Assembly: GCA_016718875.1 (NCBI GenBank) | Contig: JADKBL010000011.1 | Span: forward strand, 1 to 64,000 | Length of the DNA: 64,000 nucleotides | Source: Bacteroidota bacterium | GTDB taxonomy: Bacteria; Bacteroidota; Bacteroidia; Bacteroidales; VadinHA17 | Direction of reading: 5' to 3' | In this document: piece after piece, positions 36,161 to 44,727 of the stretch | Position numbering within the stretch: position 1 is the stretch's first letter | Layout: every line of letters begins with the position of its first letter | The notes under the pieces: generated by a model | Told to the model about the DNA's origin: nothing | The model's input: the letters and a program-made list of their open reading frames with translations, nothing else | Database searches by the model: none | Translations under genes and position numbers: made by a program

Positions 36161-36910
36161 ATGGATTATGTGGTTATGGATATTCTGAGATCGATAATAG
36201 TTTGGGCAGGAGGAATAATATATATTCTAGTTCTGTTTCCTGTTTCATTTCTTATCTGGCTGGCAGTCCTGCCTTTTGACAAGGATCGCAGAGTGATCCA
36301 CCGGATTCTGATCTGGCAGAGCCAGGCCTCAAAAATCCTGCTGCCTATTGGAAGTTTCAGCGCAGAAGGAAGGGAAAAAGCAGTTAAAGGATCGACCTAC
36401 GTTGTGATTTCAAATCATCAGTCAATCATTGATATCCTTTTTATAAACACTCTTGGCTATCGTGTCAAATGGATTTCAAAAATAGAGAACAATAAGATTC
36501 CCATACTGGGCTGGTACCTGAGGATGGCTGACTACATTTCCGTTGACAGGGGTAATGAAGAGAGCAAAGTTGCTATGATTGAAGAAAGTCTCCGATGTTT
36601 GAAAAACGGCACATCAATTATGATTTTTCCTGAAGGTACACGATCAAAAGACGGGGAGATTGGTTTTTTTAAGCGTGGAGCTTTTCAGCTCGCTATACAG
36701 GCCGGAGTTCCGATACTCCCCGTTGTAATTGACGGAACCGGTGGCATTCTTCCAAAGCACGGTCTTGTTTTCGGAACTGGCCATGACATAAAAATGAAAG
36801 TGCTTGATCCTGTTAAGCCTGAGTCATTTGGCACGGATAACCCTGACGAGCTCGCCCTGAGATTCGCCACCCTTATCAGGGAGGAACTTATTGGTTTGAG
36901 AAAGAAATAA
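36161..36910 (+). CDS. plsC: 1-acyl-sn-glycerol-3-phosphate acyltransferase
   Basis: A 249-residue membrane acyltransferase that acylates lysophosphatidate to phosphatidate. The HX4D catalytic motif is in SNHQSIIDILF (about residue 86), and the acyl-acceptor motif is IFPEGTRSKDGEIGFF. Two N-terminal membrane helices are seen. The palindrome directly upstream may affect its translation. It is followed after seven bases by an uncharacterised gene. Confidence 0.93.
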   Translation: MDYVVMDILRSIIVWAGGIIYILVLFPVSFLIWLAVLPFDKDRRVIHRILIWQSQASKILLPIGSFSAEGREKAVKGSTYVVISNHQSIIDILFINTLGYRVKWISKIENNKIPILGWYLRMADYISVDRGNEESKVAMIEESLRCLKNGTSIMIFPEGTRSKDGEIGFFKRGAFQLAIQAGVPILPVVIDGTGGILPKHGLVFGTGHDIKMKVLDPVKPESFGTDNPDELALRFATLIREELIGLRKK

Positions 36911-36917
36911 TTCCTGA

Positions 36918-37694
36918 GTGAGCCATTCTGAATCATATAAACGACTTCTTAACCGCATGGGTTACTATGATTACCAGAGCGGTCTTATTTACCGGCATCT
37001 TAACCAGGAGTCAGGCTGGGACAGCCACCTGGAGAAGTGCAGAAAATACATTCTTAAGACGATAGATAGTTCTAAGCCCCGCAAGGTTACTGTACTTGGA
37101 AGCGGATGGCTCCTCGAGCTTCCTGTAGCAGAAATAGTTGAAAAAACCGGCAGGGTATCACTTATTGATATCATCCATCCTCCCGACGTGGTAAGCCAGG
37201 CCGGCGAGATACCCAATGTTGAGTTAATTGAAAGTGATGTTACCGGCGGACTGATTGAACAGGTATGGAAAAAAATCAGCAGTTACCCCTTCTACAGAAA
37301 AGCAGATAACCTTGAAGGGATAATCATACCTGAATACAAACCTGTAAGTGATCCCGGCTTAATAATATCTCTTAACCTGATAACACAACTCGAAGTTCTT
37401 CCTGTCAGGTATTTAAGAAAAAAGGCTAAAATTAATGAGGATGAAATTTTCAGGTTCAGAAAAGAAATACAGGAGAGGCATATAGATTTTTTGTCGAAAT
37501 ACAATTCAGTGCTGATTACTGATTATGAGGAGGTTATTACAGACAGATCGGTTACGAAAACAATTATACCTACCCTTTTAGCGGATCTGCCGAAAGGTTC
37601 CGATAGCGAAGAATGGACCTGGAATTTCGACCTGAAGGGGGCAGATTACTACAATAGCAGAAGTGTTATGCACGTTATTGCTGTAACTTTATAA
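36918..37694 (+). CDS. Uncharacterised protein with a Rossmann-like N-terminal region
   Basis: A 258-residue protein I do not recognise, starting at GTG. The segment KVTVLGSGWLLELPVAEI (about 55-72) followed by RVSLIDIIHPPD resembles the first and second strands of a SAM-methyltransferase/Rossmann fold, but the later motifs are weak. It has no signal peptide or membrane segment. The C-terminal third contains LITDYEEVITDRS and a WTWNFD motif. It lies between plsC and the MutS-like gene with five to seven base gaps, so it is co-transcribed with both. It could be a degenerate methyltransferase, perhaps for membrane lipids. Confidence 0.6.
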   Translation: MSHSESYKRLLNRMGYYDYQSGLIYRHLNQESGWDSHLEKCRKYILKTIDSSKPRKVTVLGSGWLLELPVAEIVEKTGRVSLIDIIHPPDVVSQAGEIPNVELIESDVTGGLIEQVWKKISSYPFYRKADNLEGIIIPEYKPVSDPGLIISLNLITQLEVLPVRYLRKKAKINEDEIFRFRKEIQERHIDFLSKYNSVLITDYEEVITDRSVTKTIIPTLLADLPKGSDSEEWTWNFDLKGADYYNSRSVMHVIAVTL

Positions 37695-37698
37695 TAAC

Positions 37699-39501
37699 AT
37701 GCAGACTGAAGAATTAAAGGCTAATTACAGGAAAGCTGCTGAAGGGTTCAGAGTATTGGCTCAAAGTGAAGAGCGAAGAATGGTAATACTGTCAGTCCTC
37801 AGGCTTTTATGCTTTTTCGGAGGTATAGTTCTGAGCTGGCTTGGATTCACTTTAAATATTACTGTTGGTGTTTCTGTCCTGCTTTTGTCTATAATACTTT
37901 TTCTCTGGCTTCTCAGGGCATATTCGGAGCATACCGATAGAAGAGATTTTCTATACAACCTGTCGGAGATAAATTCCAGGGAAGCCTCGGCTCTGTCTGG
38001 CGATCTGGAAGGCTTTGCAGCAGGGGAGGAGTTTGCAGACATTGATCATCCTTTTTCCAATGATACCGACCTGTTCGGAAAGGCATCACTTTTCAGATAT
38101 ATCAACCGCACCGTTACAAGTTACGGAAGGGAGATCCTGGCAGGATGGCTTTCTGACCCTTTTCAGCTTGCTTCAGATCTTGCAAAGAGACAGGAGGTCA
38201 TAAAGGAGCTTGCCGGAAAGGAAAAATGGAGGCATGAATTCATGGCCTCAGGGTATAAAAACGGACTTGAAAAGAAGGAGATTGAGACACTTCTTGCCTG
38301 GCTTAATGAAAAAGACGACAATACCGGATCTATTCTGAGAAAATACCTGTTATTTATTCTTCCCGGAGCCGCTGTTATTTCACTAATTCTGGTTATTGCC
38401 GGTTTTTTGCATTATTCAGTTTTCACCTTCATCTTTCTTATAAACCTTTTCTATGTCTTCTCAGGTGTAAAAAATACCAACAGGATACATAATGCACTTT
38501 CCAGGAAGTACTACTATCTCTCATCTATGAAGAGTCTGCTCAGATCGTTTGATAATGAGGGCTTTAATTCAGAGTTGCTGAAAGAAGTAAAATCTAATCT
38601 CTCTGGTAAGGGGGTTTCAGCAGCAGCATCGGTAAAAGAACTGGAGCGGCTTATCCAGACATTCGACAGCAGGCTGAACCTGCTTGTAAGCTTTGCGCTA
38701 AACGGCTTGCTGTTATGGGATTATCACAGCGTCAGGCAGCTGGGAGAGTGGAAAGCCAGGTATGGCAGGTATTTTCCGGTATGGCTTGAAATGCTCGGAA
38801 GAATTGATGCTTTCATCAGCATAGGGAACTATGGATTTAACAACCCTTCCTATGTGTTTCCGTCATTGTCGGAAGGTACCGTTATGTTTTCGGCAACAAA
38901 ACTTGGTCATCCGCTCATTGCTGCTGATGAAAGAGTTTCAAATGATTTTGAATTAGCCGCCAAAGGAAGAATCTGCGTAATTACAGGAGCAAATATGGCT
39001 GGCAAGAGCACATTTCTTCGCACGATGGCTGTAAATTATATCCTTGCAATGACAGGAGCACCTGTCTGTGCCACTGAGCTTAGGTTTTCACCGGTTAAGC
39101 TTTTCACCAGCATGAGGACAACTGATTCACTCTCAAATCACGAGTCATATTTCTATGCTGAACTGAAGAGGCTGAGACTTCTGAAGTCAGAGGTGGAAAA
39201 TGGGGAACCGGTATTATTTATACTTGATGAAATACTTAAAGGAACTAATTCGGCTGATAAGAGCCTTGGTTCAAAACTTTTTGTAAAAAGGCTTATTGAA
39301 TCAGGAGGAACAGGGCTAATAGCAACCCATGACATCTCACTTGGTGAACTGGAATCTGATTATCCGGGTAAAGTGTTCAATAAATGCTTTGAGGTTGAGA
39401 TAGATGGGGAAAATATCAGGTTCGATTATATTCTTCGCGACGGAGTTACGCATAAGATGAATGCTGCACTACTCATGAAACAGATGGGAATTTTAGATTA
39501 A
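37699..39501 (+). CDS. Membrane-anchored MutS-family ATPase
   Basis: A 600-residue protein with a C-terminal MutS ATPase domain: Walker A GANMAGKST at 430-438, Walker B LFILDEILKGTNS, and the switch LIATHDISLGELE. The middle part resembles the MutS lever/clamp helices, but mismatch-recognition domains are absent. Unusually it has two hydrophobic pairs, at about residues 30-75 and 215-255, predicted as membrane helices. Similar MutS-like membrane proteins are common in Bacteroidota but their role is unproven; I do not infer mismatch repair. It is co-directional with plsC and the orphan gene upstream. Confidence 0.85.
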   Translation: MQTEELKANYRKAAEGFRVLAQSEERRMVILSVLRLLCFFGGIVLSWLGFTLNITVGVSVLLLSIILFLWLLRAYSEHTDRRDFLYNLSEINSREASALSGDLEGFAAGEEFADIDHPFSNDTDLFGKASLFRYINRTVTSYGREILAGWLSDPFQLASDLAKRQEVIKELAGKEKWRHEFMASGYKNGLEKKEIETLLAWLNEKDDNTGSILRKYLLFILPGAAVISLILVIAGFLHYSVFTFIFLINLFYVFSGVKNTNRIHNALSRKYYYLSSMKSLLRSFDNEGFNSELLKEVKSNLSGKGVSAAASVKELERLIQTFDSRLNLLVSFALNGLLLWDYHSVRQLGEWKARYGRYFPVWLEMLGRIDAFISIGNYGFNNPSYVFPSLSEGTVMFSATKLGHPLIAADERVSNDFELAAKGRICVITGANMAGKSTFLRTMAVNYILAMTGAPVCATELRFSPVKLFTSMRTTDSLSNHESYFYAELKRLRLLKSEVENGEPVLFILDEILKGTNSADKSLGSKLFVKRLIESGGTGLIATHDISLGELESDYPGKVFNKCFEVEIDGENIRFDYILRDGVTHKMNAALLMKQMGILD

Positions 39502-39646
39502 ACCGGACTTTTATCAACAAATTAGGAATTCTGTTTTTCTGAATAACTGGCTGAATCATTTGTAAATGTAGAGGTTGAGGGGAATAGTGTGCCAAAAAAC
39601 ATCCTGATTGTTGAAAAATTCAGAAAAAAGGCCACCTTCTAATTGT

Positions 39647-39654
39647 TATATTTG
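39647..39654 (+). promoter_or_regulatory. -7 box before parE (TATATTTG)
   Basis: TATATTTG fits TAnnTTTG, about 17 bases before ATG 39671. It lies inside the longer open frame that starts at 39608, which supports the internal start. Confidence 0.5.
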
Positions 39655-39670
39655 CGCAAATTTTACCAAA

Positions 39671-41441
39671 ATGTCAGTCGCTTATTCTGAAGAACATATT
39701 AAGACGCTTGAATGGCGGGAACATATCAGGCTAAGGCCGGGTATGTATATTGGAAAGCTCGGCGACGGTTCATCACAGGATGACGGAGTCTATGTACTTC
39801 TGAAAGAGGTTATGGATAATGCCATCGATGAATATATGATGGGTAACGGGAAGAAGATTGATGTATCCATAACAGGCAGGGAAGTAAGGGTGCGTGATTT
39901 TGGAAGGGGTATCCCGCTTGGTAAGCTCCTCGATGCTGTTTCAAAGATGAATACAGGAGCCAAGTATGATTCCAAAGCATTCAAGAAATCTGTAGGCTTG
40001 AACGGGGTTGGTGTTAAAGCAGTAAATGCTCTTTCCAGCAGGTTCATAATCAGATCGTTCCGTGAAGGACAGGTAAAGGCAATCGAGTTTGAACACGGGT
40101 TGACTAAAAAAGACCATCCGCTTGCTGCATCTCAGGAAGAAAACGGCGTAGAGGTAATTTTCGAACCGGATGAGGGAATGTTCGGCAATTATTTCTACAT
40201 CTCGGAATACGTAGATTCAATGATAAAAAACTACGTATATCTGAATGCCGGCCTGCTTATAAACTTTAACGGAAATAAGTTCATCTCCAGAAACGGGCTT
40301 GCCGACCTTCTTAATGAGAATATGAACAAAGAGGGTCTTTACCCGCTGATCCATCTAAAGGGTGAAGATATTGAGATTGCTTTTACCCATGGGTTGCAGT
40401 ATGGCGAGGACTATTACAGCTTTGTGAACGGCCAGAATACAACACAGGGAGGAACACATCTTATCGCCTTTCGCGAAGCCCTGGTAAAAACCTTCAGAGA
40501 GTTTTACAAGAAAGATTATGATCCGGCTGATATCCGCTCCTCTATAGTTGCGGCAATAAGTATAAAGGTGGAAGAGCCGATCTTTGAATCACAGACCAAG
40601 ACCAAGCTCGGATCAAAGGATATGGGTCCGGAAGGGCCGTCAGTAAGGAACTTCATTACAGAGTTCATTAAAAAGCAGCTTGATGATTATTTGCATAAAA
40701 ATTCAGAGACAGCAAGAATAATCCTCAAGAAGATACAGGATGCAGAAAAGGAGAGAAAGGCTATTTCCTCAATTCAAAAGCTGGCAAGGGACAGGGCAAA
40801 GAAAGTCAGTCTTCATAATAAGAAGCTTCGTGATTGCAGGACACATTACAATTCGAATGATGCAAACAAGCTTGACTCGACAATTTTCATAACTGAAGGA
40901 GACTCTGCAAGCGGTTCAATTACAAAATCGAGAAACGTTGAGACACAGGCTGTTTTCAGCCTGAGGGGCAAACCATTGAACTCATTCGGGCTTACGAAGA
41001 AGATTGTTTATGAGAACGAAGAATTTAACCTTTTGCAGGCTGCTCTTAATATTGAAGACGGGATTGAGAATCTGAGATATAACAATGTTGTGGGTGAGAA
41101 AGGGACACGTTTACATTCTTCAAACACCTCTCTTCCGTGTCAGGAACAAGAAAGATACAAAATACTGTTATTCGCCTGAGGAAAAATCAAAAGCTATAAA
41201 GTCCCTTGGTCCAAGTCCGGAAATTACAAGGTTTAAAGGTCTTGGCGAAATATCCCCGATGAGTTTAAGAATTTTATAGGGGAAAGATATGAGGCTTGAG
41301 CCTGTGCGTATGAAAAAAGACGATGTTGTTAACGGTTATTTTGAATTCTATATGGGCAAGAATACACCTGAAAGACAGGATTTTATTATAGATAATCTCA
41401 AGATTGAGGAGGATAAGCTGGAAGAGGAATTCCAGGCATAG
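39671..41441 (+). pseudogene. parE: DNA topoisomerase IV subunit B, damaged in this sequence
   Basis: The ATPase and transducer parts of ParE are intact: MSVAYSEEHIKTLEWREHIR..., GMYIGKL, EVMDNAIDEYMMG, VGLNGVGVKAVNAL, and the TOPRIM opening FITEGDSASGSI. After LRYNNVV (about 41090) the reading jumps to RKGHVYILQTPLFRVRNKK. About 80 bases are missing, including the DxD metal-binding aspartates of TOPRIM, and the frame is lost. Two more frame breaks follow: a missing C at 41254-41257 and an extra A at 41283-41285. After these the normal tail (RLEPVRMKKDD ... FYMGKNTPERQ) runs to TAG 41441. The start at 39671 follows homologues. As it stands the gene could not make an active ParE; parC next door is intact. 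Confidence 0.85.
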
Positions 41442-41466
41442 AAACACCTGATTGCGGTTACAGAAT

Positions 41467-44079
41467 ATGGAAGATAAAGATCTCGAACTGGATAATATTG
41501 ATGGTGGTAAACCGGTACCTGAAGGGCCGGTTGCACTTCATTCCGTTACAGCTTTGTCGGGAATGTACAAGGATTGGTTTCTCGATTATGCATCCTATGT
41601 AATTCTTGAAAGAGCTGTTCCGCATCTCAACGACGGTCTTAAACCGGTACAGAGGCGCATCCTGCATTCAATGAAGCGGATGGATGACGGCCGGTATAAT
41701 AAAGTGGCCAACATCATCGGGCACACAATGCAGTTTCACCCTCATGGTGATGCCTCTATTGGTGATGCACTCGTTCAGCTGGGACAAAAAGAGCTGCTGG
41801 TAGATGCACAGGGAAACTGGGGTAACCTGCTTACCGGTGACGGTGCTGCTGCACCGAGATATATTGAGGCCAGGCTCTCCAAGTTTGCTCTTGAGGTGGT
41901 TTTCAATCATAAAACAACAGACTGGAAATCATCCTACGACGGCCGTAACAAAGAACCTTTAACCCTTCCCGTAAAATTTCCGCTGCTTCTGGCGCAGGGA
42001 GGAGAGGGAATAGCCGTTGGTCTTGCTTCAAAAATTCTTCCTCATAACTTTAACGAACTTATTGATGCTTCTATAGATTACCTGCAGGGAAAGGATTTTG
42101 TTATCTACCCCGATTTTCCGACCGGAGGAATGATTGACGTGTCAAAATATAATGACGGGCAGCGCGGAGGAGTTGTCAAGGTAAGGGCCAAGATAGAGAA
42201 AGTTGATAAGAAAGAGCTGGTTATCACTGAAATACCTTTTGGAAAAACGACCAGTACACTTATCGAATCAATCATTAAGGCTAATGATAAAGGCAAGATC
42301 AAGATTAAAAAGATAGATGACAATACCTCATCTGATGTTGAGATTGTCGTCCATCTTGTTCCTGGCGTCTCACCTGATAAAACTATCGATGCCCTTTACG
42401 CACTGACCGATTGCGAATATTCAATTTCCCCGAATACATGTGTTATAGTTGACGACAAACCCTCCTTCATGGGCGTCAGTACAATTCTCAAACATTCTGC
42501 CGATAAAACAGTTGAACTGCTGAAACTGGAACTCGAAATCAGAATGTCTGAACTCCAGGAAGAATGGCATATGTCGTCGCTGGAAAAGATATTTATTGAA
42601 AAACGGATCTATCGCGACATTGAGGAGGTTGAAACATGGGAAGGTGTAATTCTGGCGATAGACAAAGGATTAAAACCTTACAAGAAGCTACTTCTCAGGG
42701 AAGTTACACGTGAAGATATTGTGCAGCTCACTGAAATAAAGATTAAGAGGATCTCGAAATTCGATGTTAAAAAAGCAGATGAGCATATAAAAGGGATTGA
42801 AACAGAGCTGGATGAGGTGAAGAACCACCTTAAGAACATGATCCCATATGCAATAAATTATTTCAAACAAATTAAGAAGAAATACGGCAAAGGGAAGGAA
42901 AGAAAAACCGAGATCCGAAGCTTTGATACAATTGAAGCAACCAAAGTTGTTGCCAACAATGCCAAGCTTTATATCAATTACAAAGAGGGATTTTTAGGTA
43001 CCGGTCTGAAGAAGGATGAGTTTATTTGTGACTGCTCAGATATAGATGATGTAATTGTTATTCGGAAAGACGGGGTTTATCTCATCACAAAAGTTTCAGA
43101 AAAGGTCTTTGTGGGAAGTGATATCCTATATGCCCAGATCTTTATCAAAAATGACGAAAGGACAATTTATAATATTGTATATCAGGATGGTAAGGATGGT
43201 CCTCTTCTTGCTAAAAGATGTTCTATTTCCGGGCTTACCCGTGACAAGGAATATAATCTTACAAGGGGAACCCAGGGATCAAAAATAGTTTACCTGAGTG
43301 TCAATCCCAACGGAGAGGCTGAAGTAATCAGGATTCATCATAAACCCAAAGCCAGGCTTAAGAAGCTGGTCTTTGAATTTGATTTCGGGCAGCTGAATAT
43401 AAAGGGCAAATCCTCAATGGGCAATATCCTTACAAGGAATCCAATCCACAAAATTGCGCTCAAGGAAAAAGGTCTGTCAACCCTTGGAGGAAGAAAGATT
43501 TGGTTTGATGATGCGGTTTTCAGACTTAATGTTGATGGAAGGGGCACCTTCCTTGGCGAGTTCAGCGCTGACGACAAGATACAGGTAATTACTAAAAACG
43601 GATTTTTCAGAATTACAGGGTTTGATCTTTCAAATCATTTTGAAGACAATATTCTGCTCATTGAAAAGTATAAGCCGGGGAAAGTTTACTCAGCTGTATA
43701 CTGGGATGCAGAACAGAAGTTCTATTATCTGAAGCGGTTCATGATTGAAGAGTCGGAAAAGCTTCAATGCTTTGTAAACGAGGATCCTGAATCGAAGCTG
43801 ATCAGTCTCACAGAGGTTGAATATCCGCGACTTGAGATTCACTTCGGAGGCAAGCATAAAACACGTGATAATGAGATTATTGAGGTAGCTGAGTTCATCG
43901 GAGTAAAAAGCTACAAAGCCAAAGGGAAGAGACTTACCAGTTATATGGTTGACAATATCAAGGAGATTGAACCTGTTGTGAAGAAGGAATCAGAACCTCC
44001 GGTTACAGAAAAGGATGACGAAACTCATCCTCAAACCGGGGCGCACGATGATCCGGCCCAGATGAAGCTAGAGCTGTAA
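41467..44079 (+). CDS. parC: DNA topoisomerase IV subunit A
   Basis: An 870-residue ParC that cleaves and rejoins DNA with ParE during decatenation of daughter chromosomes. It shows the opening DYASYVILERAVPHLNDGLKPVQRR in parts, the catalytic tyrosine in AAPRYIEARLS, GKTTSTLIESI, and a C-terminal beta-propeller region (about 500-840). The acidic tail is usual. ATG 41467 (MEDKDLEL) is chosen over one 15 bases earlier. It follows parE by 25 bases and overlaps aroK by one base. Confidence 0.95.
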   Translation: MEDKDLELDNIDGGKPVPEGPVALHSVTALSGMYKDWFLDYASYVILERAVPHLNDGLKPVQRRILHSMKRMDDGRYNKVANIIGHTMQFHPHGDASIGDALVQLGQKELLVDAQGNWGNLLTGDGAAAPRYIEARLSKFALEVVFNHKTTDWKSSYDGRNKEPLTLPVKFPLLLAQGGEGIAVGLASKILPHNFNELIDASIDYLQGKDFVIYPDFPTGGMIDVSKYNDGQRGGVVKVRAKIEKVDKKELVITEIPFGKTTSTLIESIIKANDKGKIKIKKIDDNTSSDVEIVVHLVPGVSPDKTIDALYALTDCEYSISPNTCVIVDDKPSFMGVSTILKHSADKTVELLKLELEIRMSELQEEWHMSSLEKIFIEKRIYRDIEEVETWEGVILAIDKGLKPYKKLLLREVTREDIVQLTEIKIKRISKFDVKKADEHIKGIETELDEVKNHLKNMIPYAINYFKQIKKKYGKGKERKTEIRSFDTIEATKVVANNAKLYINYKEGFLGTGLKKDEFICDCSDIDDVIVIRKDGVYLITKVSEKVFVGSDILYAQIFIKNDERTIYNIVYQDGKDGPLLAKRCSISGLTRDKEYNLTRGTQGSKIVYLSVNPNGEAEVIRIHHKPKARLKKLVFEFDFGQLNIKGKSSMGNILTRNPIHKIALKEKGLSTLGGRKIWFDDAVFRLNVDGRGTFLGEFSADDKIQVITKNGFFRITGFDLSNHFEDNILLIEKYKPGKVYSAVYWDAEQKFYYLKRFMIEESEKLQCFVNEDPESKLISLTEVEYPRLEIHFGGKHKTRDNEIIEVAEFIGVKSYKAKGKRLTSYMVDNIKEIEPVVKKESEPPVTEKDDETHPQTGAHDDPAQMKLEL

Positions 44080-44606
44080 TGTCAGACAACCACATTGTCT
44101 ATATCATTGGTTTTATGGGAAGCGGCAAATCCACCGCAGGAAGGAATCTGGCCGAGTCTCTTGGATGGTCATTTATTGATCTTGACCATAAAATTGAGGA
44201 ACATACAGGAATGAAAATACCTGAAATCTTTTCCAGGTATGGAGAGGATCATTTCAGAGAAATAGAATCTTTGATGCTCAGATCTATAGCTCCTGATTCG
44301 AATACAGTTGTGGCAACCGGAGGTGGTGCTCCATGCTATAACGACAATATGAAATTCATGCTCAAAACCGGCCTTACAATATATTTAGAACTAACACCGG
44401 CACAGCTTGCAGATAGGCTGAGAGGATCATCTGACGAGAGGCCACTGATTAAAAATATGCAGGGAGAAGAGCTTCTTCATTATATCGAAAACAAACTATC
44501 AGAAAGGTCAGAATGGTATCAAAAATCTCACATTATTCAGAATGGTTTTGATCCGGACATCCATGACCTTCATTATCTGGTCAAATTAAACCTTGATTTG
44601 CAGTAA
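44079..44606 (+). CDS. aroK: Shikimate kinase
   Basis: A 175-residue P-loop kinase phosphorylating shikimate in aromatic amino acid synthesis. Walker A GFMGSGKSTAGRNL is near residue 11, the shikimate-binding region is FIDLDHKIEEHTG, and VATGGGAPC and the LID arginine in RLRGSSDERPL are present. The start overlaps the parC stop by one base. A 121-base gap then separates it from the transporter-HEAT gene. Confidence 0.95.
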   Translation: MSDNHIVYIIGFMGSGKSTAGRNLAESLGWSFIDLDHKIEEHTGMKIPEIFSRYGEDHFREIESLMLRSIAPDSNTVVATGGGAPCYNDNMKFMLKTGLTIYLELTPAQLADRLRGSSDERPLIKNMQGEELLHYIENKLSERSEWYQKSHIIQNGFDPDIHDLHYLVKLNLDLQ

Positions 44607-44727
44607 TGTTGACCTTTTTAATTCTGATCTAAAAAATTACGCAATTGGTCAAAAAAATAGGAAATCCGTAACCGTTTATGGATTAAATTACTAATTTAGT
44701 GTTCATTAAAATTCTAAAGGGGAACTA

